Source of the DNA: Oceanobacillus massiliensis str. N'diop
Lineage (GTDB): Bacteria; Bacillota; Bacilli; Bacillales; Amphibacillaceae
Direction of reading: 5' to 3'
Assembly (NCBI RefSeq): GCF_000285495.1
Contig: NZ_HE610977.1
Location: 74,858-138,857, forward strand
Length of the DNA stretch: 64,000 nt
Shown: in pieces, positions 9,356-19,091 of the stretch
Position numbering within the stretch: the first letter of the stretch is position 1
Layout of the letters: each line of letters starts with the position of its first letter
Position numbers and translations under genes: made by a program
The notes under the pieces: model-generated
What the model was told of the DNA's origin: nothing
Database searches by the model: none
What the model saw: only the letters and a program-made list of their open reading frames with translations

Positions 9356-10640
9356 CATTTGACCCTCCTTCACTCGTCAATAAGTACACCGTATCCTCTT
9401 CAATTTTTTCCGCTATCTGAACAACCTGTTCCTTTGTGACATTTCTTATTCCATCGATTAATTGTTCTGGTGGCATCGTTTTATTTCCGACAACCTGCTG
9501 ATACAGCATTTCAATCAAACCTTGAGGGTGGTCCATTGTTTCTTTCAGCTGATTGATAATCAATTCCTTTGTCTCAGACAGTTCCGTTTCAGTAAAGTCA
9601 CCATCTTTCATGGCTATGACCTGTAAACGAATAATATCCCTTGCCTTCTCGAAATCCTCCGGCGCAATTCCGCTGAACACAAACAATAATCCCTTATGGC
9701 TTTCGAGTCGGGAAGATGCATAATAGGCGAGGCTGTTTTTTTCCCTGACATTAATAAACAGTTTCGAGCTTGGAAATCCGCCGAATATGCCATTGAACAC
9801 CTGAAGTGCGAAATAATCGTCATCCTTGAACAATGTATTGGTCCGATATCCGATATGCAGTTTGGCCTGCTGGACATTCTGCTTTTCGATGACTTCCTTC
9901 GGTTCTTCCGACTTTTTATTGGCTTTGGATATTACCTGGTTCTGATTGTCCTGTTGCTGTTCTCTATGCATTTCGGATGTAAGCTTTTGCTTTATTGAGT
10001 CCTCATCAAAATCACCAAGAACATATAGATCCAATTCATCCTGCTTCAGAATTGATTTATAGTAAGCATATAACGCTTCGTTCGTAAGATTATTCAGATC
10101 TTCCTCATATCCATGGACATGGAGCTGGTATGGTTCATCTTTACACATTTCATCAATGAGTCTCCTATTGGCATAGCTCATCTTATCGTCCTTAACTGCA
10201 TGTATCTTTTGCTTTAATGTATCTTTTTCCCGATTGAATATCGCCTCATCAAATCCATTTTCTTTGATGTTCGGCTTAAACAATACTTCACTGAAGAGAC
10301 TAAGCGCATCATCGATAATTGCCGATTCATCTGGAATGAATTTTTCATTCGCAACTTCCAGGCGAATGGAAATGATATGGTTCTCCCCTTTTTTCGATCC
10401 ATCAGCAGATAGCACTGCTCCATATAAATCATCCAATTTCAGCTGAAGCTCACTTCTGCTCGGATAATTTTTGGTCGCTTGCTTCAGGATATAAGGCAGA
10501 AGTGCCCGTTTGGTGATGGTTTCCCTCTCCAAAGGTGCCCGTAACTTAGCTACAATGTTAATTGTTTTGTATTTTTTGCTTTGTATAAAATGAAGTTTCA
10601 GACCGTTTTCTTGTAATTTCTTTTCCTGAATGGTATCCAT
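9348..10640 (-). CDS. ymfF: M16 family peptidase-like protein YmfF (no zinc motif)
   Basis: A 430-residue M16-fold protein, paralogous to YmfH. Where the HxxEH motif should lie it reads RALLPYILKQATKNYP, so zinc ligands are missing and it is probably the non-catalytic partner of YmfH. The C-terminal domain, with FGGFPSSKLFINVREKNSLAYYAS, is well kept. ATG 10640 follows a GGAGG site. It overlaps ymfH, which favours equal synthesis of the two. It is the first gene after the terminator that ends the nucleoside transporter operon. Confidence 0.92.
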   Translation of the reverse strand: MDTIQEKKLQENGLKLHFIQSKKYKTINIVAKLRAPLERETITKRALLPYILKQATKNYPSRSELQLKLDDLYGAVLSADGSKKGENHIISIRLEVANEKFIPDESAIIDDALSLFSEVLFKPNIKENGFDEAIFNREKDTLKQKIHAVKDDKMSYANRRLIDEMCKDEPYQLHVHGYEEDLNNLTNEALYAYYKSILKQDELDLYVLGDFDEDSIKQKLTSEMHREQQQDNQNQVISKANKKSEEPKEVIEKQNVQQAKLHIGYRTNTLFKDDDYFALQVFNGIFGGFPSSKLFINVREKNSLAYYASSRLESHKGLLFVFSGIAPEDFEKARDIIRLQVIAMKDGDFTETELSETKELIINQLKETMDHPQGLIEMLYQQVVGNKTMPPEQLIDGIRNVTKEQVVQIAEKIEEDTVYLLTSEGGSNDE

Positions 10641-10728
10641 ATATATCCTCCGATACTATGTAAGTTTAGTTCCCCATCGAATATTTTGCACATTTTTACC
10701 AGTTGTCATCCATTATACGGCAAAAAAA

Positions 10729-10756
10729 ACGGACTTGCTATTAAAAGCAAGTCCGT
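10729..10756 (-). terminator. Terminator of the nup transporter operon
   Basis: An 11-bp stem ACGGACTTGCT/AGCAAGTCCGT with a short loop, followed on the minus strand by GTTTTTTTT at 10730-10722. This is a strong rho-independent terminator 38 bases after the nupQ stop. Confidence 0.9.
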
Positions 10757-10793
10757 TCGCACACTATATTCTTTAAAAATCTTCGTAAAAAAT

Positions 10794-11747
10794 TTATCTG
10801 TTCCCTTTTATATACGGCTCTCCATTAGCCCGTGGTGCATCCGCACGGCCGATAAATCCTGCAAGGGCCAGAATGGTCAATACATATGGCGCAATCAGCA
10901 GGAATATTTGCGGCACATCCTGAAGAACAGGGATGCTTGAGCCGATAACACTCAAACTTTGAGCGAAACCGAAGAATAATGCTGCACCCATTGCTCCAAG
11001 CGGATGCCATTTTCCAAAAATAACGGCCGCCAACGCCATAAATCCTTGTCCGACAATAGTCGAATGCGAGAAATTTGAAGCGATTGTGAGCGCAAATATG
11101 GATCCGCCCAATCCACCAAACGCCCCGGAAATGATTACTGCTGTATAACGCATACGCGAAACATTAATACCGTTCGTATCTGCAGCCATCGGATGTTCGC
11201 CCACCGCACGGAGCCTCAGACCGAATGGGGTTCGATACAAGATAAACCAGGCAGCAAAGGCAACGATAATCGCCAAGTAGGATGTAATATAAATTCCTTG
11301 GAAAAAGATAGAACCGATAACAGGAACCTCAGAAAGAAAAGGAACATCGGTTGTATAAAATGGCCGGTCCACCATATCTGTCTGTCCTTTACCATACCAC
11401 TGTTTCGTCAGATAAACACCAATACCTAATGCAAGCATATTTATCGCCACACCACTTACCACCTGACTTGCATGGAAGGAAACGGATGCAATAGCATGGA
11501 TGATTGAGAAAATAGCGGAGACAACCATCGCTGTAAGGATTGCCAGCCATGGTGTCCAATCTCCAAAAACATCTGCAAACGTCAGATTGAAGACGATACC
11601 GACAAATGCGCCCATTACCATAAGACCTTCAAGTCCGATGTTGACGACACCGGATCTTTCACTGAACACTCCACCTAATGCGGTGAAAATCAGTGGTGCT
11701 GAATAAAATAGCGTTGTAGGGATGACTGACTGTAATATTTCAATCAT
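10794..11747 (-). CDS. nupQ: Nucleoside ABC transporter permease NupQ
   Basis: One of two membrane permeases of a BMP-type nucleoside importer, homologous to B. subtilis NupQ (guanosine uptake). The 317-residue product has about eight to ten hydrophobic segments and the branched-chain/ribose permease family pattern, with TALGGVFSERSGVVNIGLEG at residues 22-41. The last part, FIGRADAPRANGEPYIK, is typical. It starts one base after the nupP stop, indicating tight coupling. The substrate is assigned by homology only. Confidence 0.92.
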   Translation of the reverse strand: MIEILQSVIPTTLFYSAPLIFTALGGVFSERSGVVNIGLEGLMVMGAFVGIVFNLTFADVFGDWTPWLAILTAMVVSAIFSIIHAIASVSFHASQVVSGVAINMLALGIGVYLTKQWYGKGQTDMVDRPFYTTDVPFLSEVPVIGSIFFQGIYITSYLAIIVAFAAWFILYRTPFGLRLRAVGEHPMAADTNGINVSRMRYTAVIISGAFGGLGGSIFALTIASNFSHSTIVGQGFMALAAVIFGKWHPLGAMGAALFFGFAQSLSVIGSSIPVLQDVPQIFLLIAPYVLTILALAGFIGRADAPRANGEPYIKGNR

Positions 11748-12794
11748 TTATTTCCCCTCCTTTTTAAAGCGAAGAATAGCCCAGCGAATGATATAGCCAG
11801 ATGCTACAAAGAATATGATCAAGGCAATAATAATATCGACAAGCTCAGTTGGAACACCGGCACCGGTAGGCATTTCTCCTGCACCCTCTTTTAGAGCACC
11901 AAATAGGAAGGCAGCGATAACTACACCAAAGGCAGTGTTCGCACCGAGTAATGCAACGGCAATTCCATCAAAGCCCATGTTCGGAAAGCTCGACATTACG
12001 GAAATAGTTCCATAGGTTCCAAGACCTTCCATCGCACCGGCAAGACCAGCGAATACCCCTGCGATTACCATCGACAATATGATATTTTTACTTACATTCA
12101 TTCCTGCATATTGTGAGGCATGCTGATTAAATCCAACTGCCTTCAATTCATATCCGATTGTCGTTCGTTGGATGATGAACCACATAATCACTGCAGCAAA
12201 CAATGCAAGCAAGATTCCGTAGTGAACCCGGGAATAAAACGTTATGCTCTGCAAAAACTCAGATGCAAGCGATGCTGATGCCGGAATAGCCTCCGTTGTA
12301 GTCTGACCTTCTGTTAAAACAGATCTGATAATTTCATTCGTCACATATAAAGCAATATAGTTCATCATGATCGTAACAATTACTTCGTGCACACCAAGCT
12401 TCGCCTTTAGGATCCCAGGGATAAATGCCCAAATTGCACCTGCAATCGCCGCCGAAAGAATGGCAAGCGGCAGATGAATATAAATCGGTGCATCAACAGC
12501 CAGTCCAACCCAAACAGCCGCCAGCCAACCTACGATTACTTGGCCCTCAGCTCCAATATTAAATAGTCCAGTACGAAAGGCAAAAGCGATGGAAAGACCC
12601 GTCAGAATATAGGGAGTCGATCTTCTAATGGTTTCACCTAATGTATACGAGTCACCAAATGCCCCGTTCCATAACGCTCCGTAGCCCTCTATCGGATTAA
12701 AACCCGATACTAGCATAATAATAGCACCCGCCAATAATCCAAGAATAACGGATACAATCGGTATTAATAACGTATATAACTTATTTGACGACAT
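11748..12794 (-). CDS. nupP: Nucleoside ABC transporter permease NupP
   Basis: Second permease of the importer, about 348 residues with roughly ten membrane segments. It carries the family element AFAFRTGLFNIGAEGQ near residue 75. A GTG at 12803 is also in frame, but ATG 12794 has GGGTGA at a proper distance and gives MSSNKLYTLLIP. The 5' end overlaps nupO by 14 bases, again pointing to translational coupling in nupN-O-P-Q. Confidence 0.92.
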   Translation of the reverse strand: MSSNKLYTLLIPIVSVILGLLAGAIIMLVSGFNPIEGYGALWNGAFGDSYTLGETIRRSTPYILTGLSIAFAFRTGLFNIGAEGQVIVGWLAAVWVGLAVDAPIYIHLPLAILSAAIAGAIWAFIPGILKAKLGVHEVIVTIMMNYIALYVTNEIIRSVLTEGQTTTEAIPASASLASEFLQSITFYSRVHYGILLALFAAVIMWFIIQRTTIGYELKAVGFNQHASQYAGMNVSKNIILSMVIAGVFAGLAGAMEGLGTYGTISVMSSFPNMGFDGIAVALLGANTAFGVVIAAFLFGALKEGAGEMPTGAGVPTELVDIIIALIIFFVASGYIIRWAILRFKKEGK

Positions 12795-14319
12795 TCGTTT
12801 CACCCGCTTTCACTTGACTGCCAGCCATCAATAAACCAAGCTCTTGTTCAGTCGTTTCTTCGGGCTTCACTTCGGCCACGATCTTTCCATCAAACATGAC
12901 TGCTATCCGATCACTTACATTCATGATCTCATCCAGTTCGAAGGAAATAAGAAGGATGGCTTTACCTTTATCCCGCTCTTCTATCAATTTTTTATGAATG
13001 AATTCAATTGCACCTACATCAAGTCCTCTCGTAGGCTGAGCAGCTATCAGCAGGTCCGGCGAACGGTCCACTTCACGTCCGATGATTGCTTTTTGCTGAT
13101 TTCCGCCCGAAAGCGCCCTCGCCTTTGTGAAAACACTTGGAGTTCGCACATCATATTCTGCGATGAGCTTTTCAGCCTTGTTGAAAATCTCTTTATAGTT
13201 CAAGACTTTCGCTTTTGAATATGGCTTTTTATAATAGGTTTGAAGGACCATGTTCTCGCCGATGGAATAGTCCAGCACCAAACCGAATCTATGTCTGTCC
13301 TGCGGTATATGACCTACGCCGCTTTCGGTTACTTTTCTCGGACTTTTATTGGTAATATCTCTATCATTTAATTTTATTTTGCCGGATACCGATTTTCTCA
13401 GTCCGGTAATTGCTTCAATCAATTCAGATTGCCCATTACCATCCACACCCGCGATGCCAACAATTTCACCAGCATGCAGTTCTAGATTAAGACCTTTAAC
13501 CAATTCTACTTTTCTCGAATCTCTTACAACTAGATTATCCACCGTAAGGACTGTTTTCCCCGGGGCAGCCTCTGTCTTTTCTGTTTTGAAATTAACTTCC
13601 CTGCCAACCATAAGGGAAGCAAGTTCATTGGCATCTGTATCGGCAACATCTACTGTACCAATACCTTTTCCTTTGCGGATAACTGTACATCGATCACAGA
13701 CATCCATGATTTCCTTAAGTTTGTGCGTAATCAATATGATGGATTTTCCTTCTTTTATAAGGGATCGCATAATGCTCATCAATTCGTTTATTTCTTGTGG
13801 GGTCAGTACTGCCGTAGGTTCATCAAAGATAAGTACTTCCGCTCCGCGATACAAAGTTTTCAGAATCTCTACACGCTGCTGCATACCTACAGAAATATCG
13901 CTAATTTTAGCATCTGGATCAACTTTAAGACCATAGCGGTCAGAAATTTCCTTAATCTCATTTCTTGCTTTTTCAATATCAATTATTCCAGTCTTTTTGG
14001 TCGGTTCGTTTCCCAGAACAATATTCTGAGTTACTGTAAATGGCTCCACAAGCATAAAATGCTGATGCACCATTCCGATTCCTAGGTCATTAGCAATATT
14101 CGGATTCGTAATGTTTACCTTTTCACCATTAACACGAATCTCACCCTGTTCCGGTTGATACAATCCAAATAAAACATTCATTAAAGTAGATTTCCCTGCA
14201 CCATTTTCACCCAATAAAGCATGGATTTCTCCTTTTTTCAGCTGAACAGTAATGTTGTCGTTAGCAACAATACCCGGAAATTCTTTTCGTATGTTCAGCA
14301 TCTCAATGACATATTCCAC
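12781..14319 (-). CDS. nupO: Nucleoside ABC transporter ATP-binding protein NupO
   Basis: Double-domain ATPase (512 residues) that powers the NupP/NupQ channel from the cytoplasm. The first domain has Walker A GENGAGKST near residue 37, signature ISVGMQQRVEI and Walker B VLIFDEPTAVL. The second has a degenerate P-loop GVDGNGQSEL and signature LSGGNQQKAI. This asymmetry is normal for sugar/nucleoside ABC ATPases. The start is GTG 14319, six bases after GGGGTGA. Confidence 0.94.
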   Translation of the reverse strand: MEYVIEMLNIRKEFPGIVANDNITVQLKKGEIHALLGENGAGKSTLMNVLFGLYQPEQGEIRVNGEKVNITNPNIANDLGIGMVHQHFMLVEPFTVTQNIVLGNEPTKKTGIIDIEKARNEIKEISDRYGLKVDPDAKISDISVGMQQRVEILKTLYRGAEVLIFDEPTAVLTPQEINELMSIMRSLIKEGKSIILITHKLKEIMDVCDRCTVIRKGKGIGTVDVADTDANELASLMVGREVNFKTEKTEAAPGKTVLTVDNLVVRDSRKVELVKGLNLELHAGEIVGIAGVDGNGQSELIEAITGLRKSVSGKIKLNDRDITNKSPRKVTESGVGHIPQDRHRFGLVLDYSIGENMVLQTYYKKPYSKAKVLNYKEIFNKAEKLIAEYDVRTPSVFTKARALSGGNQQKAIIGREVDRSPDLLIAAQPTRGLDVGAIEFIHKKLIEERDKGKAILLISFELDEIMNVSDRIAVMFDGKIVAEVKPEETTEQELGLLMAGSQVKAGETNVVK

Positions 14320-14441
14320 CGGTCTTCACCCCTTTATAATCTAGTATATCTTTTACTGGTTATTTGCTCTGTGAAAAAATCACCAAATAAAAAGGACGGC
14401 AATCCCCATCCTTTTTAGTTGAAGATTTTATACAACATAAT

Positions 14442-14469
14442 GGAAGAAGGCTTATGTAAGCCTTCTTCC
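14442..14469 (-). terminator. Intercistronic hairpin between nupN and nupO
   Basis: A perfect 13-bp stem (GGAAGAAGGCTTA, 14442-14454 with 14457-14469) starts nine bases after the nupN stop. It lacks a T-run. Such hairpins behind a binding-protein gene commonly cut read-through or protect the upstream mRNA, so that more lipoprotein than transporter is made. Confidence 0.6.
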
Positions 14470-14477
14470 TCAATTAT

Positions 14478-15596
14478 TTAAAGTGCTTCTTCAAATGCTG
14501 CCAATTCTTCGCGGGTCTGCGGTACTTCAATCTCACCGTTTAGAATTTTTTCTTTCCAATCGTTTACCGCATTTATAATATCTTCTGTCATTGCCTCTGT
14601 GTTTGTTTCAGCAATAGCAATACCTTCTTCTTCAATACCGAATTCAATTTGCTCTCCACCAGGGAACTCATCGGATACAAGCAGTTCAGAAACTTCTTGT
14701 ACTGCTACGTCTACACGCTTGATCATAGAAGTCAATGTAACATTATTATCATCAATTTGACCTTCTTCGTGCTGGTCACGGTCAACACCAATTACCCAGA
14801 TTTCACGTTCAGGATCATTTTGCTTAATGTCTTTAGCTTGGTTGAATACACCATTACCAGTACCGCCGGAAGCATGATAGATAACATCTATTCCATTGCT
14901 GTACATATTTGATGCAATCAATTTACCTTTGGCTGGATCTCCAAAATGTTCGGCATACTGGACGTCAACTTCAATGTCCGGATTAATAGATTTGGCACCA
15001 GCAATAAAACCAGCTTCGAATTTATTGATTAACGGAGAATCTACACCACCGACAAAACCTAGCTTGTTAGTAGTTGTTTTACTTGCTGCAGCAACACCAG
15101 CAAGGAATGACCCCTCATGCTCTTTAAATGTAATGCTTACTGCGTTGGGAGCCTCTACAGTTTCATCCACCAACGCGAATTTTGTATCAGGGAATTGCTC
15201 AGCAGCTGTTTGAAGATCCTCTTTTAAAAGGAATCCTGTTGCAATAACCAAGCTGTACTCATCACGAACAAGACGGGTAATGTTCGGCATGAAGTCTGCA
15301 GGTCCTGCTGACTGTGCATAATCATAGCCATCGCCTTTTGATAGACCGTACTTCCCTCCCCATGCTTCAATACCTTCCCAAGCAGATTGGTTAAATGATT
15401 TATCATCTACCCCACCTTGGTCTGTTACTAAACCAACACTATAATCTGTTGAAGCCTCTTCTTCTGTTGCGGCAGAATCATCTTCACCGTTTTCCGGTTC
15501 TGCAGTTTCTTCTTCATCCGAACCACTGCCACAAGCAGCCAATACAAGTACAAAACCAAGCAATAAAGCAAATAATAACAACTTACTGTTCTTCAT
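14478..15596 (-). CDS. nupN: BMP-family nucleoside-binding lipoprotein NupN
   Basis: Extracellular substrate-binding lipoprotein of the nup importer, 372 residues. The N-terminus is a lipoprotein signal peptide with lipobox LAAC (Cys near residue 22), followed by an acidic Glu/Asp/Ser-rich linker. The mature part has the BMP (basic membrane protein) pattern YSVGLVTDQGGVDDKSFNQS and the ligand-binding stretch YHASGGTGNGVF. It is the first gene of the transporter operon and lies just after the regulator ymfC. Nucleoside specificity rests on homology with B. subtilis NupN. Confidence 0.93.
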   Translation of the reverse strand: MKNSKLLLFALLLGFVLVLAACGSGSDEEETAEPENGEDDSAATEEEASTDYSVGLVTDQGGVDDKSFNQSAWEGIEAWGGKYGLSKGDGYDYAQSAGPADFMPNITRLVRDEYSLVIATGFLLKEDLQTAAEQFPDTKFALVDETVEAPNAVSITFKEHEGSFLAGVAAASKTTTNKLGFVGGVDSPLINKFEAGFIAGAKSINPDIEVDVQYAEHFGDPAKGKLIASNMYSNGIDVIYHASGGTGNGVFNQAKDIKQNDPEREIWVIGVDRDQHEEGQIDDNNVTLTSMIKRVDVAVQEVSELLVSDEFPGGEQIEFGIEEEGIAIAETNTEAMTEDIINAVNDWKEKILNGEIEVPQTREELAAFEEAL

Positions 15597-15701
15597 TTAA
15601 ATGCCCCCTCAATAAATTATTGTTGATAATTCTGACAAAAAAATCAATGAAACCCGCTGCCATCTATTTGTGCCCATCACCTCCCAAAAACTGCCCGGGT
15701 T
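15597..15701 (-). promoter_or_regulatory. Leader between ymfC and nupN
   Basis: The nupN ribosome site is GAGGGGGCA near 15603-15611. Further up, AACCC and GGGTT arms (about 15700-15648 on the minus strand) could close a stem around a purine-rich GGGAGGTGATGGG. ATG 15677 opens a 22-codon frame that ends before nupN, but its spacing to GGGAGG is short. A regulatory leader or leader peptide is possible; the evidence is weak. Confidence 0.25.
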
Positions 15702-16427
15702 CTACACTCGTTTTCTTAGAACATGGAAACTGAAAACATCTGAACGAAAATAATTGGAAGAATAAAGCACGGCTTCATCATTGCTTGTATAGTGTACCTG
15801 TTTAAGCAAAAGCAGTGACTGATCCGGCACACAATCCAAAATGCTGTAGATGCGCTCATGATAGCTGATTGGTTCGATGTATGTAACAGCATAAGATATT
15901 CTTTTATTTGCGTTTTCTTCCAATAATCTGAAAATGGAAGCATTCTCGTGCACGTGTTCAATCGGGATCAGGTCAGCAGGCACTTTGTCAATACAAAATA
16001 CAACAGGTTTATTGTCAGCTGTTCGGACTCTTTCAATTTTGGCTAGGGTATCTATCTTTTTTGGGGAGAACCTTGTTCTGTCTTCTTCAGTCGCTTCTAT
16101 TAATTCAGCAGATAAATATTGAGAACCGGCAGTCTTGCCTGAATGCTCAATCATTTGCGTGACGCTTTTCAATTCTTCAATACCCGACGAGAAAATGGGC
16201 TTCGCATTCACAAACGTTCCAACACCGTGCCTTCTCTTTACCACATTGTCTTCTTCCAGGATACGCAGAGCCTCTCTCAGAGTCGCTCGTGATACACCAA
16301 GTTGCTTAGACAGCTGATATTCTGACGGCAGTTTTTCCATTTCACTGTACCTGCCATTTTCAATATCTCTGGTAATTTCATCGATAACCTGTAAATACAG
16401 GTGTCTTGAATCTGTTTTAATCGACAC
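15702..16427 (-). CDS. ymfC: GntR/HutC-type transcriptional regulator YmfC
   Basis: DNA-binding regulator of 241 residues, matching B. subtilis YmfC. The N-terminal winged helix has KLPSEYQLSKQLGVSRATLR and is followed by a UTRA ligand-binding domain typical of the HutC branch. The frame is open for 72 codons upstream, but that part is hydrophobic and crosses a terminator. GTG 16427 with AGAAGGGGAT in front gives the family start (M)SIKTDSRHLYLQ. Its place just upstream of nupN suggests it controls the nucleoside importer; this is inferred. Confidence 0.9.
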   Translation of the reverse strand: MSIKTDSRHLYLQVIDEITRDIENGRYSEMEKLPSEYQLSKQLGVSRATLREALRILEEDNVVKRRHGVGTFVNAKPIFSSGIEELKSVTQMIEHSGKTAGSQYLSAELIEATEEDRTRFSPKKIDTLAKIERVRTADNKPVVFCIDKVPADLIPIEHVHENASIFRLLEENANKRISYAVTYIEPISYHERIYSILDCVPDQSLLLLKQVHYTSNDEAVLYSSNYFRSDVFSFHVLRKRV

Positions 16428-16585
16428 AAAATCCCCTTCTTTCCCGCCCCTAAAAAATAAAGAGATCTGACCTCTGACGTATGACTCTTTGTCCGTCATT
16501 AATATTACCATTATTAAATATATAAATAAATAGGAATAGGATAAATTTCTTAAAAAAATCGCCCATATCTGACAATTATAGACAT

Positions 16586-16630
16586 AAAGAGGCAGACTGA
16601 TAGAATCATTTTCTACCAATCTGCCTCTTT
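16586..16630 (-). terminator. Terminator downstream of spoIIIE
   Basis: Arms AAAGAGGCAGA (16586-16596) and TCTGCCTCTTT (16620-16630), extended by TTGGTAGA-like pairing inside, form a long stem. It lies 63 bases past the spoIIIE stop and before the ymfC start. Confidence 0.7.
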
Positions 16631-16692
16631 TCCGGTCTTTCACATATGGGAATGGATACGGATTTCCCTCTCACTTTTCATGTTGGAAAATC

Positions 16693-18114
16693 TCAGGAAG
16701 TTTTCTCTTCTGTAGCTGATTGAGAGACTAATACCGTTCTTGGCTTACTTCCTTCATACGGACCAATGATGCCCCTTGCTTCCATTGCATCAATCAGACG
16801 GGCAGCACGAGTGTAGCCGATTCTGAATCTTCGCTGCAGCATGGAAACACTGGCGCTTTGCATCTCAATAATCATCTGGACAGCATCATCATAGAGTTCG
16901 TCATCCACCTCTTCTACCATTTCATTCGTATCCTCTGGAATCATTTCCTCTTGATAGGAAGCCTTCTGCTGGTCAATACAATGGTCTACAATTCGCTCAA
17001 CTTCTTCATCTGACAGGAATGCCCCTTGAACACGGGTTGGTTTTGAAGAACCAACCGGCATAAACAGCATATCCCCTCGTCCGAGCAATTTCTCCGCTCC
17101 GCCAAAATCAAGTATCGTACGCGAGTCCGTCTGGGAAGACACACTGAAGGCAATTCGTGACGGAATATTCGCTTTGATTACTCCTGTTATTACATCGACT
17201 GATGGCCTCTGTGTGGCGATTATCAAATGGATTCCAGCAGCTCTGGCCATTTGTGCCAATCTCGTAATCGAATCTTCCACATCACTGGAGGCAACCATCA
17301 TTAGATCGGCAAGCTCGTCCACCAGAACAACAATATAGGGCAAGTTAGGCTGTATTTCTTCTGAAGATAGATTGAACTTCCGGATATATTCGTTATATCC
17401 TTCTATATTACGTGTTCCAGTATCAGAAAAAAGATCATATCTTCTTTCCATCTCTGAAACTACCTTTTTGAGCGCTCTTGATGCTTTTTTGGGATCTGTT
17501 ACAACCGGAGCCAATAAATGCGGGATACCATTATATACATTCAGCTCCACCTTCTTCGGATCGATCATCATCATTTTCACTTCGTGTGGCTTTGCACGCA
17601 TTAGGATACTTGTAATAATGCCGTTTACACAAACACTTTTCCCGCTGCCTGTGGCACCTGCTATCAGCAAATGCGGCATCTTATTCAATTCACCGACAAC
17701 GGCTTCACCAGAAATATCCCTGCCTAAGGCATAGAGCAGTTTAGCCGTTTTGTTGCTCCACGTCTTGTCCAATACTTCCCGCAGAGATACCATGGCAATT
17801 TCCTGGTTAGGCACTTCAATCCCTACAGCGGATTTTCCAGGTATAGGTGCTTCAATCCGAATATCTTTTGCAGCTAGTGCCAGTGCAATATCATCATGAA
17901 GTCCCACGATTTTGCTAACCTTGACACCAGCCTCTGGTGAGACTTCATATTTTGTTACGGCAGGACCTACATGTACCTTTGTAATTTTTGCCTTTACCCC
18001 CGAAACTCTTAAACGTCCGGTCCAGCTTTCTGGCTGTTGCCTGAATCTGGGATTTTTCCTGCTGCTGGGAATTATGGGCTGGTTCAGCCAAGAGATTAGG
18101 AGACGGCAAGACAT
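16693..18114 (-). CDS. SpoIIIE C-terminal fragment (motor and gamma domains)
   Basis: Second half of the frameshifted spoIIIE. Genuine sequence begins at about 17996; the open frame above that is not homologous. It carries Walker A GATGSGKS, Walker [15 protein letters not shown], and the C-terminal winged-helix gamma domain ([20 protein letters not shown]) that reads SRS/KOPS-type sequences. Without rejoining or a frame change it has no evident own start. Confidence 0.7.
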   Translation of the reverse strand: MSCRLLISWLNQPIIPSSRKNPRFRQQPESWTGRLRVSGVKAKITKVHVGPAVTKYEVSPEAGVKVSKIVGLHDDIALALAAKDIRIEAPIPGKSAVGIEVPNQEIAMVSLREVLDKTWSNKTAKLLYALGRDISGEAVVGELNKMPHLLIAGATGSGKSVCVNGIITSILMRAKPHEVKMMMIDPKKVELNVYNGIPHLLAPVVTDPKKASRALKKVVSEMERRYDLFSDTGTRNIEGYNEYIRKFNLSSEEIQPNLPYIVVLVDELADLMMVASSDVEDSITRLAQMARAAGIHLIIATQRPSVDVITGVIKANIPSRIAFSVSSQTDSRTILDFGGAEKLLGRGDMLFMPVGSSKPTRVQGAFLSDEEVERIVDHCIDQQKASYQEEMIPEDTNEMVEEVDDELYDDAVQMIIEMQSASVSMLQRRFRIGYTRAARLIDAMEARGIIGPYEGSKPRTVLVSQSATEEKTS

Positions 18115-18979
18115 AATCGTAATTTTCAGTTGCAGTCATCGGCATTGGATGATCAAGATCTTCTGCTTCCTCCGGCTCCTGTTGTTCTGATTCAGCCATA
18201 TCTGTTCCCTCCGGCTCACTATCCGGCTCGGGTGCTGCATAAGCAATATCTGTAAAATCATTGATGAAAGGTTCCTCCTGCTCCTGGAGTCCTTCTTCGC
18301 CCATTTCCTCTTCTGGCTCCGTCTGCTTCCTTTCTGCTTTATGCTGCTTCTTTTCAGTTCTCGACTCTTTCCATTTCATTATCTGATTGGCAAAAAATAA
18401 CCTTACTTTTGCAAACAGTTTTGCAAAAAGATCACCAACAGACAGCTCCGTTATAAATATAATACCTATTAGCATGGAAAATACAGCAACAATCTTCGCA
18501 CCTGCCAATGAAAAAAGATAATTGCAAAATGCAAAGATGATTGCACCAGCCATTCCCCCGCCTATCTGGATCGCTGTACCAGTTCCATTCATATAGGTGA
18601 CGAAATTCGTCCATGTTGTACCAATAACGGAGGTATTTTCAACAGATACTCGTAAACTTTCAAACATTTGAATATGTGTAAGCAGTAATATTCCTGCAAA
18701 CAAAATATAGAAACCTACCATTTTTCTGCTCCAGAAATCCGGAAATTTCCGTTTAACCAATAATAGCATCCCTGTAATAAACAGAAAAACAGATGCAACA
18801 AAATACCAGATTCCTAGAAACAATTGAAAGAAATGCTCAAGCCAGCCTGGAATTGCTCCATCACTGATTGCACTTGCGCCACTTCCGAATATGGACAGAA
18901 AGATAAATAGTAGTCCAAGCAGCTCCAATTTCATTAGTTTTGATTGCTTTTTAGTTCTTCTTTTCTTTTTTCTAGCCAT
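17945..18979 (-). CDS. SpoIIIE N-terminal fragment (membrane domain and linker)
   Basis: First half of the frameshifted spoIIIE, 344 codons as read. It has a basic start [11 protein letters not shown], four membrane segments (about residues 15-190), then an acidic and Gln/Glu-rich linker. The last genuine residues are [12 protein letters not shown]; after codon 326 the reading is out of frame. ATG 18979 follows GAGGTGG. Confidence 0.7.
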   Translation of the reverse strand: MARKKKRRTKKQSKLMKLELLGLLFIFLSIFGSGASAISDGAIPGWLEHFFQLFLGIWYFVASVFLFITGMLLLVKRKFPDFWSRKMVGFYILFAGILLLTHIQMFESLRVSVENTSVIGTTWTNFVTYMNGTGTAIQIGGGMAGAIIFAFCNYLFSLAGAKIVAVFSMLIGIIFITELSVGDLFAKLFAKVRLFFANQIMKWKESRTEKKQHKAERKQTEPEEEMGEEGLQEQEEPFINDFTDIAYAAPEPDSEPEGTDMAESEQQEPEEAEDLDHPMPMTATENYDYVLPSPNLLAEPAHNSQQQEKSQIQATARKLDRTFKSFGGKGKNYKGTCRSCRNKI

Positions 18980-19017
18980 CTTTCCACCTCAATCATAACA
19001 ACTTATCTGAATAGTAA

Positions 19018-19043
19018 ACCCTTGCTTTCAAATTGGCAAGGGT
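19018..19043 (-). terminator. Hairpin between ylzJ and spoIIIE
   Basis: An 8-bp stem ACCCTTGC/GCAAGGGT with a 10-base loop in the gap after ylzJ. The tail is only moderately T-rich, so it may be a weak terminator. Confidence 0.45.
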
Positions 19044-19091
19044 GTAAATTACTACATGCAATTATATCACAAATATTGGTATTTATTGGTC

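Larger units (their letters stand above)
16693..18979 (-). pseudogene. spoIIIE: DNA translocase SpoIIIE/FtsK, disrupted by a one-base frameshift
   Basis: SpoIIIE is the septal ATPase that pumps the chromosome into the forespore. The locus holds all parts of a roughly 760-residue protein (B. subtilis 787), but in two frames. The N-terminal frame runs from ATG 18979 to about codon 326 and then reads [13 protein letters not shown] to an early stop. The C-terminal frame supplies [19 protein letters not shown] onward. The break is a run of five G on the minus strand (17997-18001); four G would restore [10 protein letters not shown]. Either the gene is mutated or the assembly has one extra base. 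The rest is well conserved and shows no further damage, which favours a recent event or an error. Confidence 0.85.

Noticed and set aside
9348-10640. YmfF as an active zinc peptidase
   Set aside because: The HxxEH zinc motif is absent at the expected place, so only a structural or partner role is supported.
15702-16643. Longer ymfC protein of 313 residues
   Set aside because: The extra 72 N-terminal residues are hydrophobic and translate across the spoIIIE terminator; GTG 16427 has a ribosome site and gives the known family length.
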